A DNA stretch of 46,997 nucleotides. Origin: Treponema sp. UBA1798. GTDB lineage: Bacteria; Spirochaetota; Spirochaetia; Treponematales; Treponemataceae. This document shows, piece after piece, positions 39,274 through 46,997 of this stretch. The stretch covers positions 1 to 46,997 of the forward strand of contig DCFS01000060.1 of the NCBI GenBank assembly GCA_002319875.1, read 5' to 3'. How positions within the stretch are numbered: position 1 is the first letter of the stretch; each line of letters begins with the position of its first letter. The translations under genes were made by a program, and so were the position numbers. Below the pieces are notes generated by a model that saw nothing but the letters and a program-made list of their open reading frames with translations, had not been told where the DNA came from and ran no database searches.

Positions 39274-41056
39274 TATACGGATATTTTTTATAATAACTTC
39301 AATTTTTATGTTTTTTCATACAGCAGAATGTGCTTTTGCTGTATTCCCGGCGGGTAGAAGTCAAAGCATGGATCTGTCTGCAATGGATCCCGGCTGGACT
39401 ACCGTATTTGCAGGAGAGGCAATCTGTTCCCCTGTTTCTACGTCGTACGGCTTTGTCGTCCTCGTAGGCAGAAATATGATCGCTGCTTGTACGACTCAGG
39501 GGAAAATCCTCTGGCAGAAATATCTTCCCGGTACACCAAAACCTTTTCTGACGGTAACCCCGGATGACTTTATATATGTTGTGACCGACACGCACAAGCT
39601 CTGTCTGTTTAATCCGGGCGGCCTGCTTTTGTGGACTACAGAGGTTCCTTTTGAAATAGCAGAGGCCCCTCTACCGGGAAACGACGGACGCATATTTCTG
39701 CATTCGTCAGATAAAGTTGCATGCTATGGAATGAATGGTATCTGTAAATGGTTGATGACAACGGATTGTCTGTCAAATCGGCCCGCCTGTGTATTAAATG
39801 ACGGATCACTTCTCTTTTTCCTTGAAAAAACTGCCGGAGGTTCAACGGCAGGATTACGTATTTCACCATTTGGTAATGTGCTGGAACAGATCAGCCTGGG
39901 AGGAATCGTATGTGCTGCCGGAACATGTACGACGGGAGTTCTGGTGGCATTGGCAGACGGCACTGCCGTTATGTATGCTGCTGACAGTCAGACTCAAAAC
40001 AGTCTCATTATTTTATGGTCAGTATCTCCTGTTTTGCAGACAGGTTTTAAACCTTTACTGATCCGTTCAGAAAGTGATCTGTCGTGTATTATTTATACCG
40101 GGAAGTCCGGTACTTCCATTGCTGTGGTAAAAAACAGCAATGGAGCCGTTGTATCGGGATTTACAGCCGGAGATATCAATGCCGGCAATCTGGTTTATTT
40201 CTCAGCTTCTTCCGGTGGACTAATGCTTTCAGATACGAAAAATGCAGCTGAATATTCACTGGCTGATAGTTCCATATCCTGGCATGCGTCTCTGCCGGAA
40301 CGTAATACTGGAGAAAGGGCATGGAATTATCTGTATTATACACAGCAGGGGACACTTATACTTTGCGGAACCTCGTGGGCTTTTTCAGGGTATCGTATGA
40401 TACAGCGTCCGGAGAATGCCTTTCAGGATAAAAAATCGGATTTATACTGTTGCTATTACCGCAGTCCGGATGTCGTTCCTGATTATCTGCAAAATTATAT
40501 TCGATCTGATCCAGCATTACAGAAAGATATTCTGGCAGGTTATTACGGCAACAGGGAAATTGAGTGGGTCTATGAATTGCAGACGGCAATAGATTCCTAC
40601 ATTGATTTCCGGCAGCAGAAAATATCCAATGTGCGGGAAGAAATGGAACTCTTTGATTCTGAAAAATTGTTTTATGAGAATATTATGAATCAAACGGCAT
40701 ATTTCGGGACGAATGTTTTTGCAGGCCGTATTGCCAGACTGCTTTCGGTGGAAGCAGATCCTGTTTTCCTGGTAATGCTTGTGCATACAATTTCGGCGTA
40801 CACCTATGATCCTGACGGCCTGATACTTACATCCCTTTCGGCAGTACTTATGAAGGCGAATCCGTCGGAACATGAATTGTTATACGGTATCTGCGATTCC
40901 GTATATGCCATATGCCGTTTTATGGGACGTCCTGCTTTTTATCGTAAGGGAAAGGTGATGCTTTCACGCTTATTGTTTCAAGTGTATGATAATAAAACAA
41001 TTGCATATGCACGAAATACACTTTCAAAAATTAATGCGCTGTATATAAGTGATTGA
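39263..41056 (+). CDS. Secreted beta-propeller (PQQ-like) protein with helical C-terminus
   Basis: A 597-residue exported protein. Its signal peptide is YRNIRIFFIITSIFMFFHTA followed by ECAFA, with cleavage around residue 26. The first 400 residues contain blade-like repeats of the PQQ/WD type: GKILWQKYLPG, GLLLWTTEVPF, GICKWLMTTD and SISWHASLPE each end a strand set with a Trp. The last 200 residues are helical (ISNVREEMELFDSEKLFYE and later HEAT-like helices). It could be a periplasmic scaffold akin to BamB, but the C-terminal half is unlike BamB and I assign no function. It is translated with rlmD by an 11 bp overlap. Confidence 0.75.
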   Translation: MYRNIRIFFIITSIFMFFHTAECAFAVFPAGRSQSMDLSAMDPGWTTVFAGEAICSPVSTSYGFVVLVGRNMIAACTTQGKILWQKYLPGTPKPFLTVTPDDFIYVVTDTHKLCLFNPGGLLLWTTEVPFEIAEAPLPGNDGRIFLHSSDKVACYGMNGICKWLMTTDCLSNRPACVLNDGSLLFFLEKTAGGSTAGLRISPFGNVLEQISLGGIVCAAGTCTTGVLVALADGTAVMYAADSQTQNSLIILWSVSPVLQTGFKPLLIRSESDLSCIIYTGKSGTSIAVVKNSNGAVVSGFTAGDINAGNLVYFSASSGGLMLSDTKNAAEYSLADSSISWHASLPERNTGERAWNYLYYTQQGTLILCGTSWAFSGYRMIQRPENAFQDKKSDLYCCYYRSPDVVPDYLQNYIRSDPALQKDILAGYYGNREIEWVYELQTAIDSYIDFRQQKISNVREEMELFDSEKLFYENIMNQTAYFGTNVFAGRIARLLSVEADPVFLVMLVHTISAYTYDPDGLILTSLSAVLMKANPSEHELLYGICDSVYAICRFMGRPAFYRKGKVMLSRLLFQVYDNKTIAYARNTLSKINALYISD

Positions 41057-41166
41057 TATCATCTGGTCTTATTGCATAAACAGTACGATAATTAAAGAGA
41101 TAGGTGAGCAGTTTCCTCAAAACTTCATATTTTTGAAATCTGTTCATCTGTCCTGATGAGGTAAAT

Positions 41167-42786
41167 ATGAATAATAAAAACAGAACCGGACTATACTCTT
41201 TTTTTGCAGTGATTTTTTTTATAGGAATCGCATCTGAAAGAAGTTTTGCACTTGAAGTAAACCAGACAGAACTCAAAACTGCAGGAAATGCAGATGCTGT
41301 CATATTTAAAAACTATACAGGACCTCATGCACGAATTGATTCACTGTCGGCTATAAAGGGAATAGGATCTGCTCTTGGAGCTGTGTTTTCCTCAGCACCG
41401 GAAAGCGCCGGAAGTACCGGAAATCAGAATCGTTATTATGTAATACATGCAGTGGATCCTTCTGTTAAAGAAAAGCTTGATGCTGATATTTTTGTTATTG
41501 GTCCTGAAGCAACAGTAGACCACATAGATAATATGCGTCGTATTATCGCATCATATCTTACCGCTGCATACGCATATTCTGATAGTGATGCTGCAACGAT
41601 AGCAACATTTGTTACCGTATATAATGCTGTTTATCGCGGGAAACCGGATACGTTCAGGGATAAATACAAGGATGCGGTTACAAAAAATCTTATACCTGAT
41701 AAAGTTGGTATTGCACTTGATTATAAGGAATGGCCGGGAAGAACACAGCTTGTTATACCTCTTTCCGATGTTGCAGACGGCGGATTGAGTACGGTCGATA
41801 CATCTGTCATAAGTGACAAACAGGTTGTTCAGTCTATGCGTGAAAAAGAAGGGAAAGGCATAGATGACCGGAAAAATATGGTTGATATAAAGGAACGGGA
41901 AGCCGGGAATGCAACACAGAAGGCTCAGAATTCACAGAAGCAGGCTGTAGCGGAACAGAATAAAGCCGTCCAGGAGCAGCAGAAGCTCGAAGATGCAAAG
42001 AAGGCCGCTGCTGCTGCTCAGAATGAAGCTGCTGTTGCACAGAAACAGGCAGAAGCGAATCCAGGGGATAAGCAGGCGCGTTTGCTGGCGGAACAGAAAC
42101 AAAAAGAAGCGGAACAGAAACAGAAAGAAGAAGAACAACAGAAGACAGCCGCCCTGGAACAGCAGAAAAAGGCAGACCAGGCGCAAATTGCTGCTGCTGA
42201 CCAGCAGGCAAAAGCTGACAAAAAATTGAATGAAGCACAAACAGAGCGTACCGAAATAGCAAAAGACCAGCAGGCAGCTGTTGATGCCGGTTCAGATAAC
42301 AGTTCTGCTCCCGGTGTATTTGCAGCAAGATTGACTGATGAGAAAAAGCTTTTTTCATCAATTGTAGAAGTAAGTTCCGTGACAGGTCTGGTACTCAGAC
42401 AGTCTCCGGTAACGGTAATCCGTAACCGGGTTTTTTATGATACAGGTTCTAATTTTATTGCAGTTGCAGGGGAAAATGGTGGCAATGGTGCCGTAAAACT
42501 CGTGCTTCTGGATAAAAAAAATATGGAAATAGTCAGGGAAAGTACGGAAACGGTTGCGGAAGATTCTATGTTTGTTCAAAGCGGGAATGAGTATTACTGT
42601 ATTATCAAAGATACTGATAAGTGGGTACTTGGAAAATATGATCAGAATCTTACCCTTACCTTGAAATCCGCAGTTCCTGTAAAAAGCAGTACCCCTGTTA
42701 CCGTGGATATGAATGGTATTTGTGTTACCGCAGAAGACGGCTCTGTAAAACTACTGCGACCTTCGGATCTTACGGAAATAAAATAA
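41167..42786 (+). CDS. P83/100-family protein
   Basis: A 539-residue exported protein with a signal peptide ending in RSFA. The N-terminal domain (about 28-225), with IFVIGPEATVDHIDNMRRIIASYLTAAY, matches the Borrelia P83/100 family. A long charged coiled-coil of Gln, Lys, Glu and Ala follows (about 225-375), with repeats such as AEQKQKE. The C-terminal domain (about 395-539) looks like a beta-propeller fragment, with VVEVSSVTGLVLRQSP and WVLGKYDQNLTLTLKS. Family members are abundant periplasmic antigens; the cellular role is not established. GAGG lies 5 nt before the ATG. The preceding propeller gene ends 110 bp upstream. Confidence 0.88.
   Translation: MNNKNRTGLYSFFAVIFFIGIASERSFALEVNQTELKTAGNADAVIFKNYTGPHARIDSLSAIKGIGSALGAVFSSAPESAGSTGNQNRYYVIHAVDPSVKEKLDADIFVIGPEATVDHIDNMRRIIASYLTAAYAYSDSDAATIATFVTVYNAVYRGKPDTFRDKYKDAVTKNLIPDKVGIALDYKEWPGRTQLVIPLSDVADGGLSTVDTSVISDKQVVQSMREKEGKGIDDRKNMVDIKEREAGNATQKAQNSQKQAVAEQNKAVQEQQKLEDAKKAAAAAQNEAAVAQKQAEANPGDKQARLLAEQKQKEAEQKQKEEEQQKTAALEQQKKADQAQIAAADQQAKADKKLNEAQTERTEIAKDQQAAVDAGSDNSSAPGVFAARLTDEKKLFSSIVEVSSVTGLVLRQSPVTVIRNRVFYDTGSNFIAVAGENGGNGAVKLVLLDKKNMEIVRESTETVAEDSMFVQSGNEYYCIIKDTDKWVLGKYDQNLTLTLKSAVPVKSSTPVTVDMNGICVTAEDGSVKLLRPSDLTEIK
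42088..42129 (+). repeat. 21 bp tandem repeat in the coiled-coil region
   Basis: Two adjacent copies of a 21-base unit differ at one base and encode AEQKQKE twice, three coiled-coil turns in all. Such in-frame repeats can change copy number between strains. Confidence 0.6.
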
Positions 42787-42800
42787 GATTACTTTACAAA

Positions 42801-42833
42801 AATCTGCCTGCAGCCGCTTTGTGCAGGCAGATT
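42801..42833. terminator. Bidirectional terminator
   Basis: AATCTGCCTGCA (42801-42812) pairs perfectly with TGCAGGCAGATT (42822-42833) with a 9 nt loop. It lies between the P83/100 gene and the converging polyferredoxin gene and has A-rich and T-containing flanks for either direction. Confidence 0.8.
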
Positions 42834-42839
42834 TATCAT

Positions 42840-43478
42840 TCAGTATCCGATTGCTTTTTTCGGGCAGATTTCAGCGCATTTTCCGCACTGTATGCAGTCC
42901 GCCGCGTTTAAGGCTGTCCCTTTGTAGGAGTAGGGACGAAGCGAAAATGCACATTTTTTTTCACAAAGTTTACAGGAAATACATTCACTGGAAACATGGA
43001 GTATGTGCCTTTTTTTCTGCAATAAAGAAATAAAAGCTGCAAGACTTCCCATAGGACAGAAATGACACCATGTCCTTTGATTATATGCAAATGACAGCAA
43101 TATTCCAATAAAAGTAGTAACTACGATCATACGGTAAAAAACAAACCCGATCCCGGCTGGATTCCCCCAGTTTTTTTTAATGCCTATCGTGAACATGCTC
43201 ATCATAAATAAAAAAACAACGGTACGGAAATACCATGATTTCAATAGTACCGGAACCTTTTTGTGTGCACTGATTTTTGACAGGACAGAATCATAAAAGC
43301 TGCCTCTCGGACACAGGTTGCCGCACCAGAATCTTCCTTTTGAAAAGGATACAAGTACCGGTAATACCATGCATAAAATGGCGGCAAGAGCTAATCTCCT
43401 GTCAATGAGGCCTGCAACTACGAATACAAAAAGTAAAATAAATGAATATTTTTTCCATGCTTTTAAGAACAGACTCAT
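42840..43478 (-). CDS. 4Fe-4S polyferredoxin membrane protein (NapH-like)
   Basis: A 212-residue protein with four or five membrane helices and cysteine pairs at their edges: FWCGNLCPRGS and TWCHFCPMGS, the CxxxCP motifs of NapH/NosR/CcoG-like proteins. Two ferredoxin motifs follow at the C-terminus, CISCKLCEKKC and CIQCGKCAEICPKK, each binding 4Fe-4S. It probably passes electrons between a membrane quinone or flavin pool and a soluble partner. No nap, nos or rnf genes lie near, so the partner is unknown. GAGGAG is 6 nt before the ATG. It converges with the P83/100 gene and stands alone. Confidence 0.85.
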   Translation of the reverse strand: MSLFLKAWKKYSFILLFVFVVAGLIDRRLALAAILCMVLPVLVSFSKGRFWCGNLCPRGSFYDSVLSKISAHKKVPVLLKSWYFRTVVFLFMMSMFTIGIKKNWGNPAGIGFVFYRMIVVTTFIGILLSFAYNQRTWCHFCPMGSLAAFISLLQKKRHILHVSSECISCKLCEKKCAFSLRPYSYKGTALNAADCIQCGKCAEICPKKAIGY

Positions 43479-43546
43479 ACAATACTCCTCGTTTATAATT
43501 ATGAAGAGTAATTTTACTGATTTTACGGAATGTATCTGTAACCGGA

Positions 43547-44935
43547 TTACATAGCGGCATAGTTCTTTGCAATTTTAAGCAAAGTTTCTTTTGTATTCTG
43601 TCCAGGATCTTCGATAACGATATCAAGCAGCTGCTGGAGAATTTTTCCCATGAGCGGACCGGCCGGGATACCGGCATTTTTAAGATCAGAACCACTGACA
43701 GCAAGATCCCTGATATGCAATGCCGTTTTTTCATCCAGTATTTTTTTTATACGGTCATGCAGTGCACACAGATTTTTTCCTGCTTCACTGTCGTGAATAC
43801 GGACTGGTATACGGTGCATTCCATATATATCCGCAATCCTGAGCGCAAAAAGATCATCAACCAGATCGGTATGAACGCGGACAAGAAAACGGCGGACTGC
43901 TGCATCAGACCAGTTTTCTTCATAATGGAACATGTGCTGTTTTACAAGATGTGTTACATCGTCTATTACCGTATTGGGAAAACGCAGACGGATAAGAATT
44001 TTATGGACTATTTCTGCTGACACCGTCTCATGATTATAAAAAGTCAGTTGTACCGTCCCGCTCCCTGTATCTTCCGTTTCTTTTACTGCCGGTTTTCCGA
44101 TGTCATGGAAAAGTGCAGCAAGACGTACAATCAGATTGCCGGCAGGTGCACCATCGCATGCATAAAAAAGATGATCCATGACATCAAATTCATGGAAACC
44201 TCTGCTGTCTGCCTGTATGCATCCTCTGCACGGACCGAATTCCGGTATAAAAAACAACAGAACACCTGTCTGTTCCATAAAATGCAAACCAATAGAGGGC
44301 TCCGGTGCCTGCAGCATTTTTATGAGTTCGTCACGGAACCTCTCTATTGAAATACCGGCCGTTATTTTCCTCACGGCCGGGTCGGAAATTGCTTCAAATG
44401 TTTTTTTTTCTATAACAAAACCGAGCTGGGCAGAAAACCTGAGCGCACGTATCGGCCGCAGTCCGTCCTCTGTAAAACGGTCTGCAGGATTCCCTACAGA
44501 CCGTATAATTTTATGCTTTATATCCCTGCGGCCGTTAAAAGGATCTGTTACTTTACCGCTAAGCATATTAACCGCAATAGCATTCATGGTAAAATCCCTT
44601 CGTGAAAGATCATCCTGTATCGTTGCTGCGTATGCTATTTTATCCGGATGCCTTCCGTCACTATATCCTATATCGGTACGATACGTAGTCACTTCTATTT
44701 CATGACCCATAAAGTGAACGGTTACGGTGCCGTGTTCAATACCTGTCGGTATAACTTTACGGAACAGTGCCGTCACTTCCTGTGGAGTTGCGTTGGTTGC
44801 AATATCCCAGTCGGTTGCAGGTTTACCAAGCAACATGTCGCGGACAGCACCTCCGACCAGAAACGCTTCATATCCTTGCGCAGCAAATATCGTATTCATT
44901 TTTATCAGATCAGATGGTATTTTGATTTGTTTCAT
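43547..44935 (-). CDS. CCA-adding tRNA nucleotidyltransferase family protein
   Basis: Class II nucleotidyltransferase: FLVGGAVRDMLLGKPATDWD has the GG motif and the DxD catalytic pair, followed by RRDFTMNAIAV and RALRFSAQLGFVIE. An HD domain follows (LAALFHDIGKP) and a basic C-terminal helical part. About 462 residues. It adds or repairs the 3' CCA of tRNAs; the encoded tRNA-Phe lacks CCA, so this activity is needed. Poly(A) polymerase of the same family cannot be excluded. ATG 44935 starts the domain closest to the family pattern; ATGs at 44947 and 44959 are also possible. None has a Shine-Dalgarno. Confidence 0.9.
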   Translation of the reverse strand: MKQIKIPSDLIKMNTIFAAQGYEAFLVGGAVRDMLLGKPATDWDIATNATPQEVTALFRKVIPTGIEHGTVTVHFMGHEIEVTTYRTDIGYSDGRHPDKIAYAATIQDDLSRRDFTMNAIAVNMLSGKVTDPFNGRRDIKHKIIRSVGNPADRFTEDGLRPIRALRFSAQLGFVIEKKTFEAISDPAVRKITAGISIERFRDELIKMLQAPEPSIGLHFMEQTGVLLFFIPEFGPCRGCIQADSRGFHEFDVMDHLFYACDGAPAGNLIVRLAALFHDIGKPAVKETEDTGSGTVQLTFYNHETVSAEIVHKILIRLRFPNTVIDDVTHLVKQHMFHYEENWSDAAVRRFLVRVHTDLVDDLFALRIADIYGMHRIPVRIHDSEAGKNLCALHDRIKKILDEKTALHIRDLAVSGSDLKNAGIPAGPLMGKILQQLLDIVIEDPGQNTKETLLKIAKNYAAM

Positions 44936-44955
44936 AACTGTTTTCATGATATGAT
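44927..44955 (+). promoter_or_regulatory. Promoter of thiN inside the cca start region
   Basis: TTGTTT (44927-44932), 17 bp, TATGAT (44950-44955), then 7 bp to the thiN ATG at 44963. The promoter overlaps the first codons of the divergent cca gene. The same geometry occurs before coaD and other genes in this window. Confidence 0.6.
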
Positions 44956-44962
44956 TCATGAC

Positions 44963-45718
44963 ATGCTCAATTATACAAAAAAAAACTCTGGTCCGTCTAC
45001 GCACCTCGTCGTTTTTACAGGTGGTGAATATCCTGTACCGGCGGATACTCAGAAATACTGGGAAACTGTTGCGGAGCCTGATTTTGTCATCGCTGCAGAT
45101 TCCGGACTTGAAGTATTGGAAGAATACAACAGATATTATGGCAATAAAACATTTTATCCTGATCTGATTATCGGCGACATGGACAGCATACAGAATATAT
45201 CGTTACTGTCCGGATATCCTGAAACTATAGTAAGACGCTGTCCGGCTGATAAAGACATGACCGATACAGAACTTGCATTGTCATATGCCAGGCGTGATGT
45301 AACCAGGGATGAAATATACCTGACTCTGGTTGGCGGAGACGGCGGACGCATAGATCATTTTCTGGGGATTTTTGATTTGTTTTCTACGGGAATTCATCCT
45401 GACGCATGGCTATGCAAAAAACAGATGCTTTTCTATAGCTGTACCGGAGATGCATTTTTTATCAGGAACTTAAAGCCTGATGATTATATCTCAATTGCAA
45501 GATTAAATGGTAACAGAGAAGGCGGTTCGATTTCTACACAGGGGCTGGAGTGGGAAAATGCTTCCTTCCGTACCGAAGGCATGCCGAGTATCAGTAACAG
45601 AATAAAAAAAAGCTTTTATCTGGAGGGAAAACCAGTTGAAATAACAATCCTTTGCGGGAATTTCGTTTTGATACTACCGGTTACGGCTATTCCGGTATGC
45701 CGGCGGAAAGAAAAATAA
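44963..45718 (+). CDS. Thiamine pyrophosphokinase
   Basis: A 251-residue enzyme transferring pyrophosphate from ATP to thiamine. TPK catalytic region: FVIAADSGLEVLE, DLIIGDMDSI, the DKDMTDTELALSYA signature, and LTLVGGDGGRIDHFLG. The C-terminal thiamine-binding domain ends in the strand-rich VEITILCGNFVLILP. It should supply thiamine diphosphate from taken-up thiamine. The ATG at 44963 is chosen as the start because it lies 7 bp after a TATGAT box; there is no Shine-Dalgarno. No TPP riboswitch precedes it. Its 3' end overlaps the convergent membrane-protein gene by 32 bp. Confidence 0.9.
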   Translation: MLNYTKKNSGPSTHLVVFTGGEYPVPADTQKYWETVAEPDFVIAADSGLEVLEEYNRYYGNKTFYPDLIIGDMDSIQNISLLSGYPETIVRRCPADKDMTDTELALSYARRDVTRDEIYLTLVGGDGGRIDHFLGIFDLFSTGIHPDAWLCKKQMLFYSCTGDAFFIRNLKPDDYISIARLNGNREGGSISTQGLEWENASFRTEGMPSISNRIKKSFYLEGKPVEITILCGNFVLILPVTAIPVCRRKEK

Positions 45719-46076
45719 TCGCACGTATTGCCAGCGTCATAGCGACTGCTCCAAAACAGATGAAAAATAGTGTTATTGCATGCAGCATAAATATCCACCG
45801 TATTTTTTCTCCGGTAACAAGCAGATAGTAGACGGATTCTGCAAATGAAAAAAAAGAAAAAAGGGATAAACCGATTCCGCTTACCGCACAACAGGAGAGA
45901 ATCAGATGCTGGTCAGAATCAAGAAACTGTTGATAATTACCCGTAATATAAAACAGTATGAGACTTCCGGAGAGCAGTGTAAGAAAAATGGTTACACGAT
46001 TTGTTAACCGGAAAAGAAGCGGCCTGCGGTGCCCCTGCTGTGATAATTGAAGAATCTGAATTTTGTTTGTTTCCAT
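45687..46076 (-). CDS. Small integral membrane protein, function unknown
   Basis: A 129-residue protein with four hydrophobic segments: VTIFLTLLSGSLILFYIT, LILSCCAVSGIGLSLFSFF, WIFMLHAITLFFICFGAVAM and a last LAIRAIIFLSAG. The first 25 residues are polar. I recognise no family. AGGT lies 4-5 nt before the ATG at 46076. It converges on thiN, whose stop lies inside its coding sequence. It is divergent from the SPFH-like gene with 83 bp between start codons. Confidence 0.65.
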   Translation of the reverse strand: METNKIQILQLSQQGHRRPLLFRLTNRVTIFLTLLSGSLILFYITGNYQQFLDSDQHLILSCCAVSGIGLSLFSFFSFAESVYYLLVTGEKIRWIFMLHAITLFFICFGAVAMTLAIRAIIFLSAGIPE

Positions 46077-46159
46077 AATTACCTGCAATTATCCCCGTCT
46101 AGATAATATACTGTTTTTGTTATAGTATAAACGTGATTTATATTGGTCAAGAGGCATAT

Positions 46160-46996
46160 ATGCGCGTAAATGGAAAGGCTTTTACATTTATAATCGTATT
46201 GATTACAATCGGTTTTGTTTTTTATCTGGGATGGATTCAATTTAAAGTCGGCCCGGAAAACTGCGGTGTCCTTGTTTCAAAAACCGGAGGCATAAACACC
46301 TCACCGATTATGTCCGGCTCTTTTTCCTGGAGATGGGAACCGCTGTTGCCGACTAATGCGGAAGTCCGGGTCTTTTCATTAACTCCTTATACAACCGTAA
46401 AAACAGTGACAGGAAACTTACCGTCATCAGATGTGTACAGCCAGATGATAAAACAGAATGCAGATTTTTCGTACGCAATAAAATTTAATATTTCTTTAAA
46501 ATTTACGCCTGCGGGAATTATAGCATCTGTAAAAAAATCAAATGCCAAAAATGATTCGGATATTACGGCCGAACTTGATAAGGCTGCAACACTTGCAGCT
46601 CAGCGGGGCGCAGACTGGCTTATCGGTAAAGCGGCGGCAGATACAGGTTTTAAATATACAGATGCCGGCAGTACCGTACTGCTTGATGCCGTAAAAACCG
46701 ATACCGATTTCCCTGATATGGAATTTGTCAGTTTTTCTGTTGCATCCTGTACACTGCCTGATATGCTGCTGTACGACAAGGCTAAGGCTTCTTTTGATGT
46801 ATACCGGAAACGAATCGATTCAGAGCTTGCGGAACAGGCAGGAAAAGATGCGGCTGCAATCGCAGAAGATGAAAGGGTGATGATACGGCTTTCAAGGCTT
46901 GGTGAAATCCTCAGAAAATATCCGGAGCTTTCCGATGTTATTAAAAACGGAGATCTGAATAGTATTCTGAAAACAGACAAAATATTTCATAATTAA
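46160..46996 (+). CDS. SPFH/prohibitin-like membrane-anchored protein
   Basis: A 278-residue protein with one N-terminal membrane anchor (FTFIIVLITIGFVFYLGWI), then a beta-rich region in which GPENCGVLVSKTGG looks like the opening of an SPFH domain (PxExGVVxxxGK). The middle has helical AELDKAATLAAQRGADWL. The C-terminal long helix is YDKAKASFDVYRKRIDSELAEQAGKDAAAIAEDERV, as in stomatin-like proteins. It may scaffold membrane complexes; this rests on fold resemblance only. AGAGG lies 5 nt before the ATG at 46160. An in-frame GTG at 46133 lies 6 bp after TATAGT and would add 9 residues. The gene ends one base before the window does. Confidence 0.65.
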   Translation: MRVNGKAFTFIIVLITIGFVFYLGWIQFKVGPENCGVLVSKTGGINTSPIMSGSFSWRWEPLLPTNAEVRVFSLTPYTTVKTVTGNLPSSDVYSQMIKQNADFSYAIKFNISLKFTPAGIIASVKKSNAKNDSDITAELDKAATLAAQRGADWLIGKAAADTGFKYTDAGSTVLLDAVKTDTDFPDMEFVSFSVASCTLPDMLLYDKAKASFDVYRKRIDSELAEQAGKDAAAIAEDERVMIRLSRLGEILRKYPELSDVIKNGDLNSILKTDKIFHN

Positions 46997-46997
46997 T

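Noticed and set aside
44880..44962. TPP riboswitch before the thiamine pyrophosphokinase
   Set aside because: The upstream DNA is coding sequence of cca, and no THI-box is present.

Overview
The window reads as chromosomal DNA of a Treponema-like spirochaete. Three things point there: a P83/100-family antigen, a spirochaetal lipobox protein, and gene blocks I recall from treponemes (murG-cvpA-holB-AtoS/AtoC-like pair, flgF-flgG-flgJ, murC-yicC-cmk-mutY, rpsF-ssb-rpsR-rplI-dnaB). This assignment comes from gene content and remembered synteny, not from a database search. Base composition and codon use look even throughout. I see no phage, insertion sequence, CRISPR array or rRNA. One tRNA (Phe) is present.

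Layout. 1-4.2 kb: a cut secreted protein, a lipoprotein divergent from coaD, the rpmF-acpP operon, rnc and an AraC-type regulator. 4.2-10.9 kb is the most accessory-looking part: an Fe-S aldo/keto reductase, an M15 peptidase, a DUF1893 protein, a secreted transglutaminase-like protein flanked by long hairpins, a flavodoxin remnant, an iron alcohol dehydrogenase and tRNA-Phe. 11-17.5 kb is one tight operon: ankyrin protein, murG, cvpA, a DNA polymerase III delta'-like gene, and a sigma-54-type two-component pair. 17.5-19.1 kb carries a J-domain protein and glgC on the minus strand. 19.5-25.6 kb holds a flagellar rod operon behind a perfect sigma-28 promoter, then murC, yicC, a cmk-like kinase and a MutY-like glycosylase. 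25.7-32.3 kb is on the minus strand: leuD, leuC, rlmN, two TPR proteins, rsmD and a secreted ankyrin protein. 32.4-35.8 kb is rpsF-ssb-rpsR-rplI then dnaB. 35.9-47 kb: trpS, an alpha/beta hydrolase, an RlmD-type methyltransferase, a propeller protein, P83/100, a polyferredoxin membrane protein, a CCA-adding enzyme, thiamine pyrophosphokinase, a small membrane protein and an SPFH-like protein.

Most genes serve core functions: cell wall (murG, murC, M15 peptidase), translation (S6, S18, L9, L32, trpS, cca, rlmN, rlmD, rsmD), replication and repair (dnaB, ssb, holB-like, mutY-like), and motility.

The most interesting signals are not single genes. First, at least five genes (lipoprotein, coaD, two ankyrin genes, thiN) lack a Shine-Dalgarno and have a promoter of one geometry, -35/17 bp/-10, with the start codon only 6-7 bp after the -10. 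This implies leaderless mRNAs. In one divergent pair the two promoters interleave within 29 bp. Second, two related double-hairpin elements sharing an ATACYTTTAGAGAAC core lie 31 kb apart. Third, an array of four hairpins (one 18 bp and perfect) lies between glgC and flgF. Fourth, the MutY-like protein has lost its Fe-S cysteines and carries Glu at the usual catalytic Asp position.
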